The notes below the pieces were generated by a model. It ran no database searches. It was not told where the DNA came from and saw only the letters and a list, made by a program, of their open reading frames with translations. This document shows, piece after piece, positions 12,574 to 22,943 of a stretch of DNA of 64,000 nucleotides (positions are counted from its first letter, which is position 1; each line of letters starts with the position of its first letter). Location of the stretch: assembly GCF_002968295.1 (NCBI RefSeq), contig NZ_CP134399.1, positions 2,046,001-2,110,000 on the forward strand, in the 5' to 3' direction. This DNA comes from Mycobacterium sp. ITM-2016-00317. Lineage in GTDB: Bacteria; Actinomycetota; Actinomycetes; Mycobacteriales; Mycobacteriaceae. A program made the position numbers and the translations under genes.

Positions 12574-13407
12574 GTGACGAGCCCCCATGATCCCGGCCCC
12601 TGGCAGCGGCCCGACGATTCGGCTGGGCGGCCCTCGTCGGCGAGCCTGGTGGACCCGGAAGACGACCTTCCCTCGGCGAACTACGGCGGTGACTTCGAGA
12701 CCACCGCGATTCCCCGCTACGACTCGGCCAAGCCCGCCGGTCAGCCGCAGCCGTTCGGCTTGCTCAACGACCCCGACCCGCTGCCGTACGTGCAGCCGGG
12801 CGCCGGGCTGGCCCCGGGCGCCTACGGTGCGACCGCGGCGCCCACCGAGGTCGGCGTCGTCGACCCGGACCGCCGCGACGATCGCCGCGGCACCCAGGAT
12901 CTCGGCCTGCTCCTGCTGCGCGTGGCCGTCGGCGTGCTGCTCATCGGTCACGGACTGCAGAAGGTGTTCGGCTGGTGGGGCGGTCCCGGCCTGGACGGCT
13001 TCCGCCAATCGCTGACCGACGTCGGATTCCAGCACGCCGACATCCTGACCTACGTGGCCGCAGGCGGTCAGATCGCCGCAGGCGTGCTCCTGGTGATCGG
13101 TCTGTTCACCCCGATCGCCGCAGCCGGGGCGCTGGGCTACCTGATCACCTCGGTGCTGGCCGAAGCCACGATCGCCCACGAAGAGGCCCGGCTGTCCTCG
13201 TTCCTGACCGACGGCCACGAATACCAGCTCGTGCTGGTGTGCGCGGTGGCGGCGATCATCCTCGTCGGCCCGGGCCGCTACGGCCTGGACGCCGGCCGTG
13301 GCTGGGCGCGCCGCCCGTTCATCGGCTCCTTCGCCGCACTCGTGCTGGGCGTCGGCGCCGGCGTCGCGATCTGGGTGCTGCTCAACGGCGCCAACCCGCT
13401 CGCCTGA
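12574..13407 (+). CDS. DoxX-family membrane protein with a long acidic N-terminal extension (Rv3005c-like)
   Basis: A 277-residue protein. The first 105 residues are hydrophilic, rich in Asp and Pro. The DoxX domain follows with four membrane helices: LGLLLLRVAVGVLLIGHGLQ, AAGGQIAAGVLLVIGLF, AAAGALGYLITSVLAEA and LVLVCAVAAIILVGPG. The GHGLQKVFGWWGG motif is typical of the family. In M. tuberculosis the homologue works with SodA and the thiol protein SseA in a membrane-associated oxidoreductase complex that resists oxidative stress; a similar role is inferred from similarity. GTG at 12574 was chosen from the -10-like box upstream. Confidence 0.85.
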   Translation: MTSPHDPGPWQRPDDSAGRPSSASLVDPEDDLPSANYGGDFETTAIPRYDSAKPAGQPQPFGLLNDPDPLPYVQPGAGLAPGAYGATAAPTEVGVVDPDRRDDRRGTQDLGLLLLRVAVGVLLIGHGLQKVFGWWGGPGLDGFRQSLTDVGFQHADILTYVAAGGQIAAGVLLVIGLFTPIAAAGALGYLITSVLAEATIAHEEARLSSFLTDGHEYQLVLVCAVAAIILVGPGRYGLDAGRGWARRPFIGSFAALVLGVGAGVAIWVLLNGANPLA

Positions 13408-13413
13408 CCCCCG

Positions 13414-13809
13414 CTACTGATACGGGTTGGGGACCCGCCCGCCGCTGGCGGCGGCCAGGATCGGCAACGTCGAGAACGTCACCGCCGGCAATCCCAGTTC
13501 GGTACCGTCGCGCAGCTGAGCGACCGCCCACGCGGTGCGTCCGAACCGCAGGCCGGCGATGTCCTCCCAGCGCACGGTCCGGCTGCCGAGCATCGTGCGT
13601 GCGGTCACCGTGTCCCTGCCTGCGATGGTGCGGTTGCGCATCACGAACACCGACAGCAACGCCGGGATCAGAAAGAACAGGATGAACCATCCCGGGCCGG
13701 CGAACACCACGGCCAGCATGGCCACCGACAGGAAGCCGATCGCCACATGTGCCATCGGGGAGATCCTGACGACGACGGGGGCCGACTCCGAAGTCGAACG
13801 AGTACGCAT
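13414..13809 (-). CDS. cfp6: PH-domain membrane protein, low-molecular-weight antigen CFP6
   Basis: A 131-residue protein with two adjacent hydrophobic helices (about residues 20-60: HVAIGFLSVAMLAVVFAG and WFILFFLIPALLSVFVM). A bacterial PH-like domain follows, with RTVRWEDIAGLRF and AVAQLRDGTELGLPAV. The gene order next to the DoxX gene and ilvB identifies it as the Cfp6 (Rv3004) equivalent. Function is unknown. It converges with the DoxX-family gene with only six bases between stop codons. Confidence 0.87.
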   Translation of the reverse strand: MRTRSTSESAPVVVRISPMAHVAIGFLSVAMLAVVFAGPGWFILFFLIPALLSVFVMRNRTIAGRDTVTARTMLGSRTVRWEDIAGLRFGRTAWAVAQLRDGTELGLPAVTFSTLPILAAASGGRVPNPYQ

Positions 13810-13909
13810 GCCTCAATCATTGCACCGGACCGCTCCGCTCCCGACGCACGTGCTGGTCGGGGCACCCGGATTTGACCTATCGAGAGTCCGGCGGCTACCG
13901 TCGTCTGCT

Positions 13910-13975
13910 ATGCAGACCATGCTCGTAGTAATTGGGTTGCGCGTTGATGCCGCGCTGGCCCTGCTTCGGGCATAG
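13910..13975 (+). CDS. ilvBNC leader peptide, rich in branched-chain residues
   Basis: A 21-codon open frame from ATG 13910 to TAG 13975 encodes MQTMLVVIGLRVDAALALLRA; 10 of 21 residues are Leu, Val or Ile. It sits directly before a terminator hairpin ahead of ilvB. This is the hallmark of a transcription-attenuation leader, in which ribosome stalling at Leu/Val/Ile codons under starvation prevents termination. A second ATG at 13919 would give an 18-residue peptide with the same content. Attenuation of ilvBNC is known in Corynebacterium; here it is inferred. Confidence 0.75.
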   Translation: MQTMLVVIGLRVDAALALLRA

Positions 13976-14031
13976 CACAACAGCATCGACGCGCAACCCT
14001 CGTACAGCCGCCGGGCTGGCGAGGGTTTTTT
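13934..14031 (+). promoter_or_regulatory. Transcription attenuator of ilvBNC (antiterminator and terminator hairpins)
   Basis: Bases 13997-14002 (CCCTCG) and 14020-14025 (CGAGGG), with inner AGCC/GGCT pairing, form a hairpin followed by six T residues (14026-14031), a classical intrinsic terminator. The competing structure pairs 13934-13950, inside the leader peptide, with 13983-13999: 17 positions with a single G-U pair. That helix uses the CCC of the terminator's left arm, so the two structures are mutually exclusive. Ribosome position on the leader should decide which one forms. Confidence 0.75.
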
Positions 14032-14087
14032 GTTGCCTCAGCACCGATTTGAGAAGATAAGCCGACCGAGAAAGACCAGAGGACACC

Positions 14088-15967
14088 GTGAGCGCACCCA
14101 CCACGCGACCGCCCGAGCAGTCGGAGACCCCGACGAACGGGACAGCGGCTACCGCGAAGCAAAACTCCGCGACAGCCCCGTCGCAAACCATACGCAAACC
14201 GAATACCATTGCCCCGCAACAGATGAGCGGAGCGCAGGCGGTCATCCGATCGCTTGAGGAACTCGGCGTCGAGGTCATCTTCGGTATCCCGGGTGGGGCG
14301 GTGCTCCCGGTCTACGACCCGCTGTTCGACTCACAGAAGCTGCGCCACGTGCTGGTGCGGCACGAGCAGGGCGGCGGACACGCGGCCAGCGGTTACGCCC
14401 ACGCGACCGGCCGGGTCGGTGTGTGCATGGCCACCTCGGGTCCCGGGGCGACCAACCTGGTGACCCCGCTGGCCGACGCCTACATGGACTCGATCCCGAT
14501 AGTGGCGATCACCGGGCAGGTCGGCCGTGCGCTGATCGGCACCGACGCGTTCCAGGAAGCCGACATCTCGGGCATCACGATGCCGGTCACCAAGCACAAC
14601 TTCCTGGTGCGTGACGGTGACGACATCGCCCGCGTCATCGCCGAGGCCTTCCACATCGCCGCCAGTGGGCGCCCCGGACCGGTGCTGGTCGACATCCCCA
14701 AGGACATCCTGCAGGGGGAGTGCACCTTCGCGTGGCCCCCGCAGTTCGAGCTGCCCGGTTACAAGCCGAACACCAAGCCGCACAACCGGCAGATCCGCGA
14801 GGCCGCCAAGCTGATCGCCGAGGCGCGCAAGCCGGTGCTCTACGTCGGCGGCGGCGTGATCCGCGGCGAGGCCAGCGAGCAGCTGGCCGAGCTGGCCGAG
14901 CTCACCGGCATCCCGGTGGTCACCACGCTGATGGCCCGCGGCGCGTTCCCGGACAGCCATCCGCAGAACCTGGGCATGCCCGGCATGCACGGCACCGTCT
15001 CCGCGGTGGCCGCGCTGCAGCGCAGCGATCTGTTGGTCGCGCTGGGCACCCGGTTCGACGACCGCGTCACCGGCAAGCTGGATTCGTTCGCCCCCGACGC
15101 CAAGGTGATCCACGCCGACATCGACCCCGCGGAGATCGGCAAGAACCGGCACGCCGACGTGCCGATCGTGGGCGACGTCAAGGCCGTCATCACCGAGCTG
15201 ATCGAGGTGCTGCGCCGGGCCGGCGCGCCGGCGAAGAACGCCGGCTCGACAGCTGGTGGGAGTACCTGCGCGGGATCCAGGAGACCTACCCGCTGAGCTA
15301 CGGCCCGCAGAGCGACGGCAGCCTGTCGCCGGAGTTCGTGATCGAGACGCTGGGCAAGATGGCAGGCCCGGACGCGGTCTACGTGGCCGGGGTGGGCCAG
15401 CACCAGATGTGGGCGGCGCAGTTCGTCTCCTACGAGAACCCGAAGACCTGGATCAACTCCGGTGGTCTGGGCACCATGGGCTTCGCGGTGCCCGCGGCGA
15501 TGGGCGCCAAGATGGGCCGCCCGGAGGCCGAGGTGTGGGCCATCGACGGCGACGGCTGCTTCCAGATGACCAATCAGGAACTCGCCACCTGCGCCATCGA
15601 GGGCGTGCCGATCAAGGTCGCGCTGATCAACAACGGCAACCTGGGCATGGTGCGCCAATGGCAGACGCTGTTCTACGAACAGCGGTACAGCCAAACCGAT
15701 CTGGCCACCCACACCCGCCGCATCCCGGACTTCGTCAAGCTGTCCGAGGCGCTGGGGTGCGTCGGGCTGCGCTGTGAACGCGCCGAGGACGTCGCCGACG
15801 TCATCAACCAGGCCCGCGCGATCAACGACCGCCCGGTGGTGGTCGAGTTCGTCGTCGGCGCCGACGCGCAGGTGTGGCCGATGGTGGCCGCAGGCACCAG
15901 CAACGACGAGATCCAGGCGGCGCGCGGTATCCGTCCGCTGTTCGACAACGAAGAGGGACATGCGTGA
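14088..15967 (+). CDS. ilvB: Acetolactate synthase large subunit (one-base frameshift)
   Basis: Thiamine-diphosphate enzyme making acetolactate or acetohydroxybutyrate, the first step of Val, Leu and Ile synthesis. The catalytic glutamate lies in [16 protein letters not shown]. The central FAD-binding region includes [19 protein letters not shown], and the ThDP motif is [18 protein letters not shown]. Translation changes frame near base 15242, between APAKNAG and [20 protein letters not shown]. Adding one G to GCCGG restores a 626-residue protein, similar to IlvB1 of M. tuberculosis. The first 45 residues are a low-complexity extension. GTG 14088 is preceded by AGAGGA. The stop overlaps the ilvN start (TGATG). 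Confidence 0.93.
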
Positions 15968-16467
15968 TGAGTACCACCCACACCCTGTCGGTCCTCGTCG
16001 AGGACAAGCCCGGCGTCCTGGCCCGGGTGGCGTCGCTGTTCTCCCGCCGCGGCTACAACATCCAGTCGCTGGCCGTCGGAGCCACCGAGCACAAGAACCT
16101 CTCCCGGATGACCATCGTGGTCGACGTGGAGGAGTCCCCGCTGGAACAGATCACCAAGCAGCTCAACAAGCTGATCAACGTGATCAAGATCGTCGAGCAG
16201 GACGAGGAGAACTCGGTCGCGCGCGAGCTCGCGCTGATCAAGGTCCGCACCGACGCCGCCACCCGCGGACAGGTGATCGAGGCGGTCAACCTGTTCCGGG
16301 CCAAGGTCGTCGACGTCTCCAACGAGTCGCTGACCGTGGAGGCCACCGGGACACCTGGCAAGATCGAGGCGCTGCTGAGGGTGCTCGAGCCCTACGGGAT
16401 CCGCGAGATCGTGCAGTCCGGTGTGGTCTCGCTGTCCCGCGGGCCTCGCGGTATCAGCACCAAGTAA
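15967..16467 (+). CDS. ilvN: Acetolactate synthase regulatory subunit
   Basis: A 166-residue regulatory subunit that binds valine and activates IlvB. It has the N-terminal ACT domain (TLSVLVEDKPGVLARVASLF, RRGYNIQSLAVG) and the C-terminal small-subunit domain (RELALIKV, EVTGTPGKIEALLRVLEPYG-like sequence). The ATG at 15967 overlaps the ilvB stop, giving coupled translation in a fixed ratio. The frame stays open upstream inside ilvB but conservation starts at MSTTHTLSV. Confidence 0.95.
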   Translation: MSTTHTLSVLVEDKPGVLARVASLFSRRGYNIQSLAVGATEHKNLSRMTIVVDVEESPLEQITKQLNKLINVIKIVEQDEENSVARELALIKVRTDAATRGQVIEAVNLFRAKVVDVSNESLTVEATGTPGKIEALLRVLEPYGIREIVQSGVVSLSRGPRGISTK

Positions 16468-16475
16468 GAACCTAA

Positions 16476-17519
<1,044 letters not shown>

Positions 17520-17532
17520 CACCACATCTGGA

Positions 17533-17583
17533 CGAATCGGGCGCGTTCGGCAACCCCTGGGGTCGCCGAACGCGCCCGATTCG
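17533..17583 (+). terminator. Hairpin terminator after ilvC
   Basis: Bases 17533-17551 and 17565-17583 are perfect 19-base inverted repeats, and the 13-base loop itself contains a short CCCC/GGGG pairing. There is no T tract after the stem, a form common in mycobacteria. It sits between ilvC and the next gene and should end the ilvBNC transcript; the symmetry would also stop antisense transcription. Confidence 0.75.
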
Positions 17584-17593
17584 CGTCAATCGG

Positions 17594-17599
17594 TACGCT
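17594..17599 (+). promoter_or_regulatory. Probable -10 element (TACGCT) of the DUF3159-like gene
   Basis: TACGCT lies 8 bases before the ATG at 17608 and just after the ilvC hairpin, so the next gene should have its own leaderless transcript. Confidence 0.45.
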
Positions 17600-17607
17600 C
17601 GGTGCTC

Positions 17608-18228
17608 ATGACGGGCACCTCTACGCCGGCCGCCGCGCTGCTGGCCCGTGCCGGGGGCCTGCGAGGACTGGTGTACACGGCGTTGCCGGTGACGATGTTC
17701 GCCGCGCTCAACGCCGCGGTCGGGCTGATGCCCGCGCTGGTCGCGGCGGTGGCCGCCGGTGCGGTGATCCTGACCTGGCAGCTGGTGCGTCGCGAGTCGA
17801 CGCGGCCCGCGCTGTTCGGATTCGCCGGGATCGCGGTGGGGGCGGGCTTCGCGCTCGCCACCGGTCAGGCCAAGGACTTCTACCTGCCCGGCATCTGGAT
17901 GTATCTGGCGATGGCGGTCCTGTTCACCGGATCGGTGCTGGCCCGCCGGCCGCTGATCGGGGTGGTCTGGGCCTGGATGACCGGCCGCGACGACACCTGG
18001 CGGCGTACCCGCCGGGTGCGCACCGCGTTCGACCTCGTCACGCTGATGATGGCGGTGGTGTCCGCGACGCGCTTCGGGGTGCAGTTCCATCTGTACGACA
18101 CCGACCAGGAGGGCATGCTCGCCGTGGCGCGGATCGCGATGGGCTGGCCGATCTTCCTGGTCACCTCGACACTGATCTACCTGGCCATCCGGACGGCGAT
18201 GCGGACGCTGCCCAAGGGCGCGTCGTAG
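17608..18228 (+). CDS. DUF3159-like integral membrane protein (Rv3000-like)
   Basis: A 206-residue protein with five or more hydrophobic helices: GLVYTALPVTMFAALNAAVG, LVAAVAAGAVILTWQLV, LFGFAGIAVGAGFALATG, WMYLAMAVLFTGSVLA and WPIFLVTSTLIYLAIRTAM. A conserved-looking cytoplasmic segment WMTGRDDTWRRTRRVRTAFD separates the last helices. It matches the position and character of Rv3000. No catalytic motif is visible and the function is unknown. It converges with the FAD oxidoreductase gene that follows. Confidence 0.75.
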   Translation: MTGTSTPAAALLARAGGLRGLVYTALPVTMFAALNAAVGLMPALVAAVAAGAVILTWQLVRRESTRPALFGFAGIAVGAGFALATGQAKDFYLPGIWMYLAMAVLFTGSVLARRPLIGVVWAWMTGRDDTWRRTRRVRTAFDLVTLMMAVVSATRFGVQFHLYDTDQEGMLAVARIAMGWPIFLVTSTLIYLAIRTAMRTLPKGAS

Positions 18229-18238
18229 CGAGCCGGCA

Positions 18239-19691
18239 TCACCGCGGCGCGAGGGACGGCAGGTCCTTGATGCCGAACTCGCGGCGCAGCACGGTCCGGG
18301 CGGCGTAGAGGCCGGCCATCCCGTGCACGCCGCCCCCCGGCGGGGCCGCCGACGAACACAGGTAGGCCTTCGGGATCGGCGTCGACCACGGATTCCACCG
18401 CAACGCCGGTCCGGTCAGGGCGCTGACCATGTTGTTGCCGCCCACCCCGATGTCGCCGCCGACCAGGTTCGCGTTGTGCTCGGACAGGCGCGCCGCGGGC
18501 ACGCTGCGCACGCCGACCACCACGTCGCGGAAGCCCGGCGCGAACCGCTCGAACACCTCGGTGACCGTCTCGGCCATGTCGACCGTCGATCCCGCGGGCA
18601 CGTGGGCGTAGGCCCACAGCGGCCGACGGCCCTGCGCGTCCACCCGTTTCGGGTCGGCCAGGTGGGGGAGCGAGGCCAGCACCATCGGCCAGCGCGGGTG
18701 CCCGGCCCGCGGCGATCTCCTTCTCCGCCAACGCCATCGTGGCGCGGTCGCCGCCCATGTGCAGCGTCGGCGCGTCGGCCAGGCGGGCGTCCCGCCACGG
18801 GATGTCGCCGGACAGCACGAAATCGACCTTGGCCACCCCGGGCCCGTAACGGTAGCGCCGCAACGTCTTTGCGTACCGCGACGGTAGCCGGTCGCCGTAG
18901 ATGTCCAACAGCGCCGTCGGCGCGGTGTCGTAGAGGACCACGCCCGACGGCGGGCTGGTCACCTCCTCCCCGACGACGAGTTCGCCGCCGTGGGCCAACA
19001 GGTCGGCGATCAGCGCGTCGGGGATCGCCTGCGAGCCGCCGACCGGGATCGGCCAGCCGACCGCGTGCGCGAGGGTGGCCAGCATCAGGCCGGCGCCGGC
19101 CGACACCAGCGACGGCATCCGCGAAATCGTATGTGCGGCAACACCGGTGAACAAGGCACGGGCATCCTCGCCGGCCAGCGTGCCCCACGCCGGGCTGCCC
19201 TGGGCGAGCAGCCGGGGAGCGACCCGCAGCGCGGCGGGCAGGCTGGGCGGCACGGACCTCTTGTCGCCCAGCAGCAGGCCGACCACGCCGTCGCAATCGG
19301 CGGCCAGCGGCCCTAGCAGCCGTCGCCACGAAGCGCCGTCGTCGAGTTCGTCACAGGTGCGCGAGAGATCGCGGTAGCCGATGGCCGCCGGGCGCCCCGG
19401 CAGCGGATTGGCGTAGGACACCTCGGGCACCGCCAGCGTGACGCCGCGGGCGGGCAGATCGAACTCGGCGAAGAACGGCGAAGCCAACGCCAACGGGTGG
19501 ACCGCCGAACAGATGTCGTGCGTCACACCGCCGAACTCGGGGTCGGCCAGCGTGCGCGCACCGCCGCCGGGTGTGGTCTGCGCCTCGATCACCCGCACCG
19601 AAACCCCTGCTCGCGCGCAGATCACGGCCGCGGCCAGTCCGTTGGGCCCACTCCCGACGACGGTCAATTCCACCTGGACATTAGAGCCCAT
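18239..19691 (-). CDS. FAD-dependent phytoene-dehydrogenase-like oxidoreductase (Rv2997-like; frameshift)
   Basis: The N-terminus is a dinucleotide-binding Rossmann motif (VVGSGPNGLAAAVICARAG), followed by GGGARTLADPEFGG, the pattern of the crtI/NAD(P)-FAD oxidoreductase family. The C-terminal part (MVLASLPHLADPKR, then VPAGSTVDMAETVTEVFE and the final GGGVHGMAGLYAAR) lies in another frame. The switch is near 18699-18705, in a G/C run. This one needs one extra or two missing bases, unlike the others. Repaired length is about 483 residues, as in Rv2997. Substrate unknown. The gene is divergent from serA with only 14 bases between possible starts; GTG at 19673 is an alternative start. Confidence 0.83.
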
Positions 19692-19697
19692 TAGGCT
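19692..19697 (+). promoter_or_regulatory. Probable -10 element (TAGGCT) of serA
   Basis: TAGGCT ends 8 bases before the serA GTG. It overlaps the likely start region of the divergent oxidoreductase gene, so the two promoters are interleaved. Confidence 0.48.
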
Positions 19698-19705
19698 GAG
19701 ACCTC

Positions 19706-21292
19706 GTGAGTCTTCCTGTAGTACTGATCGCCGACAAGCTGGCCCAATCGACGGTGGAGGCCCTGGGCGACCAGGTCGAGGTCCGCTGGGTCGACGGCCC
19801 GGACCGGGAGAAGCTGCTGGCCGCGGTGCCCGACGCCGATGCGCTGCTGGTGCGTTCGGCGACGACCGTCGACGCCGAGGTTCTCGCCGCGGCCCCCAAA
19901 CTCAAGATCGTGGCCCGCGCGGGCGTCGGTCTGGACAACGTCGACGTCGACGCCGCGACCGCGCGCGGGGTGCTGGTGGTCAACGCGCCGACGTCCAACA
20001 TCCACAGCGCCGCCGAACACGCCCTGGCGCTGCTGCTGTCCACCGCCCGCCAGATCCCGGCCGCCGATGCGACGCTGCGCGAGCACACCTGGAAGCGCTC
20101 GGCGTTCTCCGGAACCGAGATCTTCGGCAAGACCGTCGGCGTGGTCGGCCTGGGCCGCATCGGCCAGCTGGTGGCCCAGCGGCTGGCGGCGTTCGGCGCC
20201 CACATCACCGCCTACGACCCGTATGTGTCCCAGGCGCGGGCCGCGCAGCTGGGCATCGAGCTGCTCACGCTCGACGAGCTGCTGAGCCGCGCCGACTTCA
20301 TCTCGGTGCACCTGCCCAAGACCAAGGAGACCGCGGGCCTGATCGGCAAGGAGGCGCTGGCCAAGACCAAGCCGGGCGTGATCATCGTCAACGCCGCCCG
20401 CGGCGGGCTGATCGACGAGCAGGCGCTGGCCGACGCGATCACCGCGGGCCATGTCCGGGGCGCGGGCCTCGACGTGTTCTCCACCGAGCCGTGCACCGAC
20501 AGCCCGCTGTTCGAGCTGCCGCAGGTCGTGGTGACCCCGCACCTCGGCGCGTCGACCGCCGAGGCGCAGGACCGGGCAGGCACCGACGTCGCGGCGAGCG
20601 TGAAGCTCGCGCTGGCCGGTGAGTTCGTGCCCGACGCGGTCAACGTCGGCGGCGGGACGGTCGGCGAGGAGGTGGCGCCGTGGCTGGACCTGGTGCGCAA
20701 GCTCGGTCTGCTCGCCGGCGTGCTGTCCAGCGAGTTGCCGGTGTCGCTGTCGGTGCAGGTGCAGGGTGAGCTCGCCAGCGAAGACGTCGAGGTGCTCAAG
20801 CTCTCCGCGTTGCGCGGCCTGTTCTCTGCGGTGATCGAGGATCCCGTCACGTTCGTCAACGCACCCGCCCTGGCCGCCGAGCGCGGCGTGGACGCGTCGA
20901 TCAGCACCGCGTCGGAGAGCCCGAACCACCGCAGCGTCGTCGACGTGCGTGCGGTCGGCGCCGACGGCTCCAGCGTCAACGTGGCCGGCGCGCTGTCGGG
21001 TCCGCAGCTGGTCGAGAAGATCGTCCAGATCAACGGCCGCAACCTGGATCTGCGCGCCGAGGGCGTCAACCTGATCATCAACTACGACGACCAGCCCGGC
21101 GCGCTCGGCAAGATCGGCACCCTGCTGGGCGGGGCGGCGGTGAACATCCTGGCCGCACAGCTGAGCCAGGACGCCGAGGGCAGCGGGGCGACGATCATCC
21201 TGCGCCTGGACCGTGAAGTGCCCGAGGACGTGCTGGCCGCCATCGGCAAGGACGTGCACGCCGTGACGCTGGAAGTGGTGGACCTGACGTGA
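19706..21292 (+). CDS. serA: D-3-phosphoglycerate dehydrogenase, long type
   Basis: A 528-residue enzyme for the first step of serine synthesis. The catalytic domain has the NAD-binding [20 protein letters not shown] motif near 150, catalytic Arg in [13 protein letters not shown], Glu in VFSTEP and His in [12 protein letters not shown]. The extra C-terminal half contains the intervening (ASB) domain and an ACT domain ([20 protein letters not shown]), the arrangement of mycobacterial SerA that gives serine feedback inhibition. Its last bases overlap the leuB GTG (GTGA), so serA and leuB form an operon. Confidence 0.95.
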   Translation: MSLPVVLIADKLAQSTVEALGDQVEVRWVDGPDREKLLAAVPDADALLVRSATTVDAEVLAAAPKLKIVARAGVGLDNVDVDAATARGVLVVNAPTSNIHSAAEHALALLLSTARQIPAADATLREHTWKRSAFSGTEIFGKTVGVVGLGRIGQLVAQRLAAFGAHITAYDPYVSQARAAQLGIELLTLDELLSRADFISVHLPKTKETAGLIGKEALAKTKPGVIIVNAARGGLIDEQALADAITAGHVRGAGLDVFSTEPCTDSPLFELPQVVVTPHLGASTAEAQDRAGTDVAASVKLALAGEFVPDAVNVGGGTVGEEVAPWLDLVRKLGLLAGVLSSELPVSLSVQVQGELASEDVEVLKLSALRGLFSAVIEDPVTFVNAPALAAERGVDASISTASESPNHRSVVDVRAVGADGSSVNVAGALSGPQLVEKIVQINGRNLDLRAEGVNLIINYDDQPGALGKIGTLLGGAAVNILAAQLSQDAEGSGATIILRLDREVPEDVLAAIGKDVHAVTLEVVDLT

Positions 21293-22311
21293 GCCCGTCG
21301 ATGAAGTTGGCAGTGATCGCCGGTGACGGCATCGGACCGGAGGTCGTCGGCGAGGCACTCAAAGTGCTCGACGCCGTGCTGCCCGGCGTCGAGAAGACCG
21401 AGTACGACCTCGGCGCGCGGCTGTACCACCGCACCGGCGAGGTCCTGCCGGACTCGGTGCTGGAGGAGCTGAAGGGCCACGACGCGATCCTGCTCGGCGC
21501 CATCGGCGACCCGTCGATGCCCAGCGGGGTGCTCGAACGCGGACTGCTGCTGCGCATCCGGTTCGAACTCGACCACCACATCAACCTGCGGCCCGGCCGG
21601 CTCTACCCGGGGGTGAAGAGCCCGCTCGCCGGTGACCCGGAGATCGATTTCGTCGTGGTGCGGGAGGGCACCGAGGGGCCCTACACCGGCAACGGCGGCG
21701 CGATCCGCGTCGGGACACCGCACGAGATCGCCACCGAGGTCAGCGTGAACACCGCGTTCGGGGTCCGCCGGGTGGTGCAGGACGCGTTCAAGCGGGCGCA
21801 GCAGCGCCGCAAGCATCTGACCCTGGTGCACAAGAACAACGTGCTGACCAACGCCGGATCGCTGTGGTGGCGCACGGTTCAGGCGGTGGCCACCGAGTTC
21901 CCGGAGGTCGAGGTGGGCTACCAGCACGTCGACGCCGCGACCATCCACATGGTCACCGATCCCGGCCGGTTCGACGTGATCGTCACCGACAACCTGTTCG
22001 GCGACATCATCACCGATCTGGCCGCCGCGGTGTGCGGTGGTATCGGACTGGCGGCCAGCGGCAACATCGATGCCACGCTGACCCATCCCTCGATGTTCGA
22101 ACCGGTACACGGAAGCGCGCCCGACATCGCCGGCCAGGGGATCGCCGATCCGACGGCGGCCATCATGTCGGTGTCGCTGCTGCTGGCGCACATGGCCGAG
22201 ATCGACGCCGCGGCCAAGGTCGACGCCGCGGTCGCCGAGCACCTGGCCACCCGGGGAGACCGGAAACTGTCGACCGTCGAGGTCGGCGAGCGGATCCTGG
22301 CGAAGCTGTAG
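21289..22311 (+). CDS. leuB: 3-isopropylmalate dehydrogenase
   Basis: A 340-residue NAD-dependent decarboxylating dehydrogenase of leucine synthesis. The start motif [16 protein letters not shown], the substrate arginines in [20 protein letters not shown], the catalytic Tyr in EGPYTG, the Lys in VHKNNVL and the metal aspartates in [18 protein letters not shown] are all present. GTG 21289 overlaps the serA stop; ATG 21301 is an alternative and removes only four residues. Placement with serA links serine and leucine synthesis. Confidence 0.95.
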   Translation: MSPSMKLAVIAGDGIGPEVVGEALKVLDAVLPGVEKTEYDLGARLYHRTGEVLPDSVLEELKGHDAILLGAIGDPSMPSGVLERGLLLRIRFELDHHINLRPGRLYPGVKSPLAGDPEIDFVVVREGTEGPYTGNGGAIRVGTPHEIATEVSVNTAFGVRRVVQDAFKRAQQRRKHLTLVHKNNVLTNAGSLWWRTVQAVATEFPEVEVGYQHVDAATIHMVTDPGRFDVIVTDNLFGDIITDLAAAVCGGIGLAASGNIDATLTHPSMFEPVHGSAPDIAGQGIADPTAAIMSVSLLLAHMAEIDAAAKVDAAVAEHLATRGDRKLSTVEVGERILAKL

Positions 22312-22349
22312 CCATCGCCGGATTCGCGACGCCGGGCCGTCAGTACCGG

Positions 22350-22925
22350 TTGTTCGCGATCGGTGCGTCGTTCTTCGCGTCGGCGACCGCGCCCGGATTC
22401 GCCGCGTGGGCGGGTGCGGGCCCGGCCAACCTGCTGTGCTTTGCCGGTTCCTGGTTCTTCACGGTCGCCGCGTGGATGCAGTTGGATCTCACCGATCGGG
22501 CCAGGCGGGTCGAATGGTCTGCGGCCGCAGTGCAATTCGTCGGCACGGTGTTGTTCAACCTCAGCACCGGCGCCGCGGTGTGGGCGCACGCGGTGCAGAC
22601 CGAGCGTCGTGACGTCTGGGTTCCCGACGCGACCGGGTCGCTGATGTTCCTGATCAGCGGGGTGCTGGCGATGGCGGCGGTGACCGCCGCCGACGGTGGG
22701 CCGGATCTGGGGTCCCGCGAGTGGGTGGCGGATGCGGTCAACCTGATCGGGTGTGTCGCGTTCGCGGTGTCGGCGGTCGGCGCGTTCGTGCGCACGGACG
22801 GTGTCACCGCCGACGAGTGGCTGGCCAACCTCGGGACGTTCGTCGGGGCGCTGTGCTTTCTGGGCGCGGCGTTGATGGGACTTCCGCGCCGCCGCTGTCC
22901 GGCACGCCCGCCCGGGACGGGGTGA
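22350..22925 (+). CDS. YrhK-like membrane protein
   Basis: An open frame directly after leuB encodes a hydrophobic protein of about 190 residues with repeated helices: LFAIGASFFASATAPGFAAW, LLCFAGSWFFTVAAWMQL, AAVQFVGTVLFNLSTGAAV, ATGSLMFLISGVLAMAA and NLIGCVAFAVSAVGAFV. The FAGSWFFTVAAWMQL segment resembles YrhK-domain proteins of unknown function. No ATG or GTG is available between the leuB stop and the first helix; TTG at 22350 is the best start. Another possibility is a start inside leuB. It converges with the MFS gene. Confidence 0.6.
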   Translation: MFAIGASFFASATAPGFAAWAGAGPANLLCFAGSWFFTVAAWMQLDLTDRARRVEWSAAAVQFVGTVLFNLSTGAAVWAHAVQTERRDVWVPDATGSLMFLISGVLAMAAVTAADGGPDLGSREWVADAVNLIGCVAFAVSAVGAFVRTDGVTADEWLANLGTFVGALCFLGAALMGLPRRRCPARPPGTG

Positions 22926-22943
22926 ATCCCGAAGCGGCGACCG

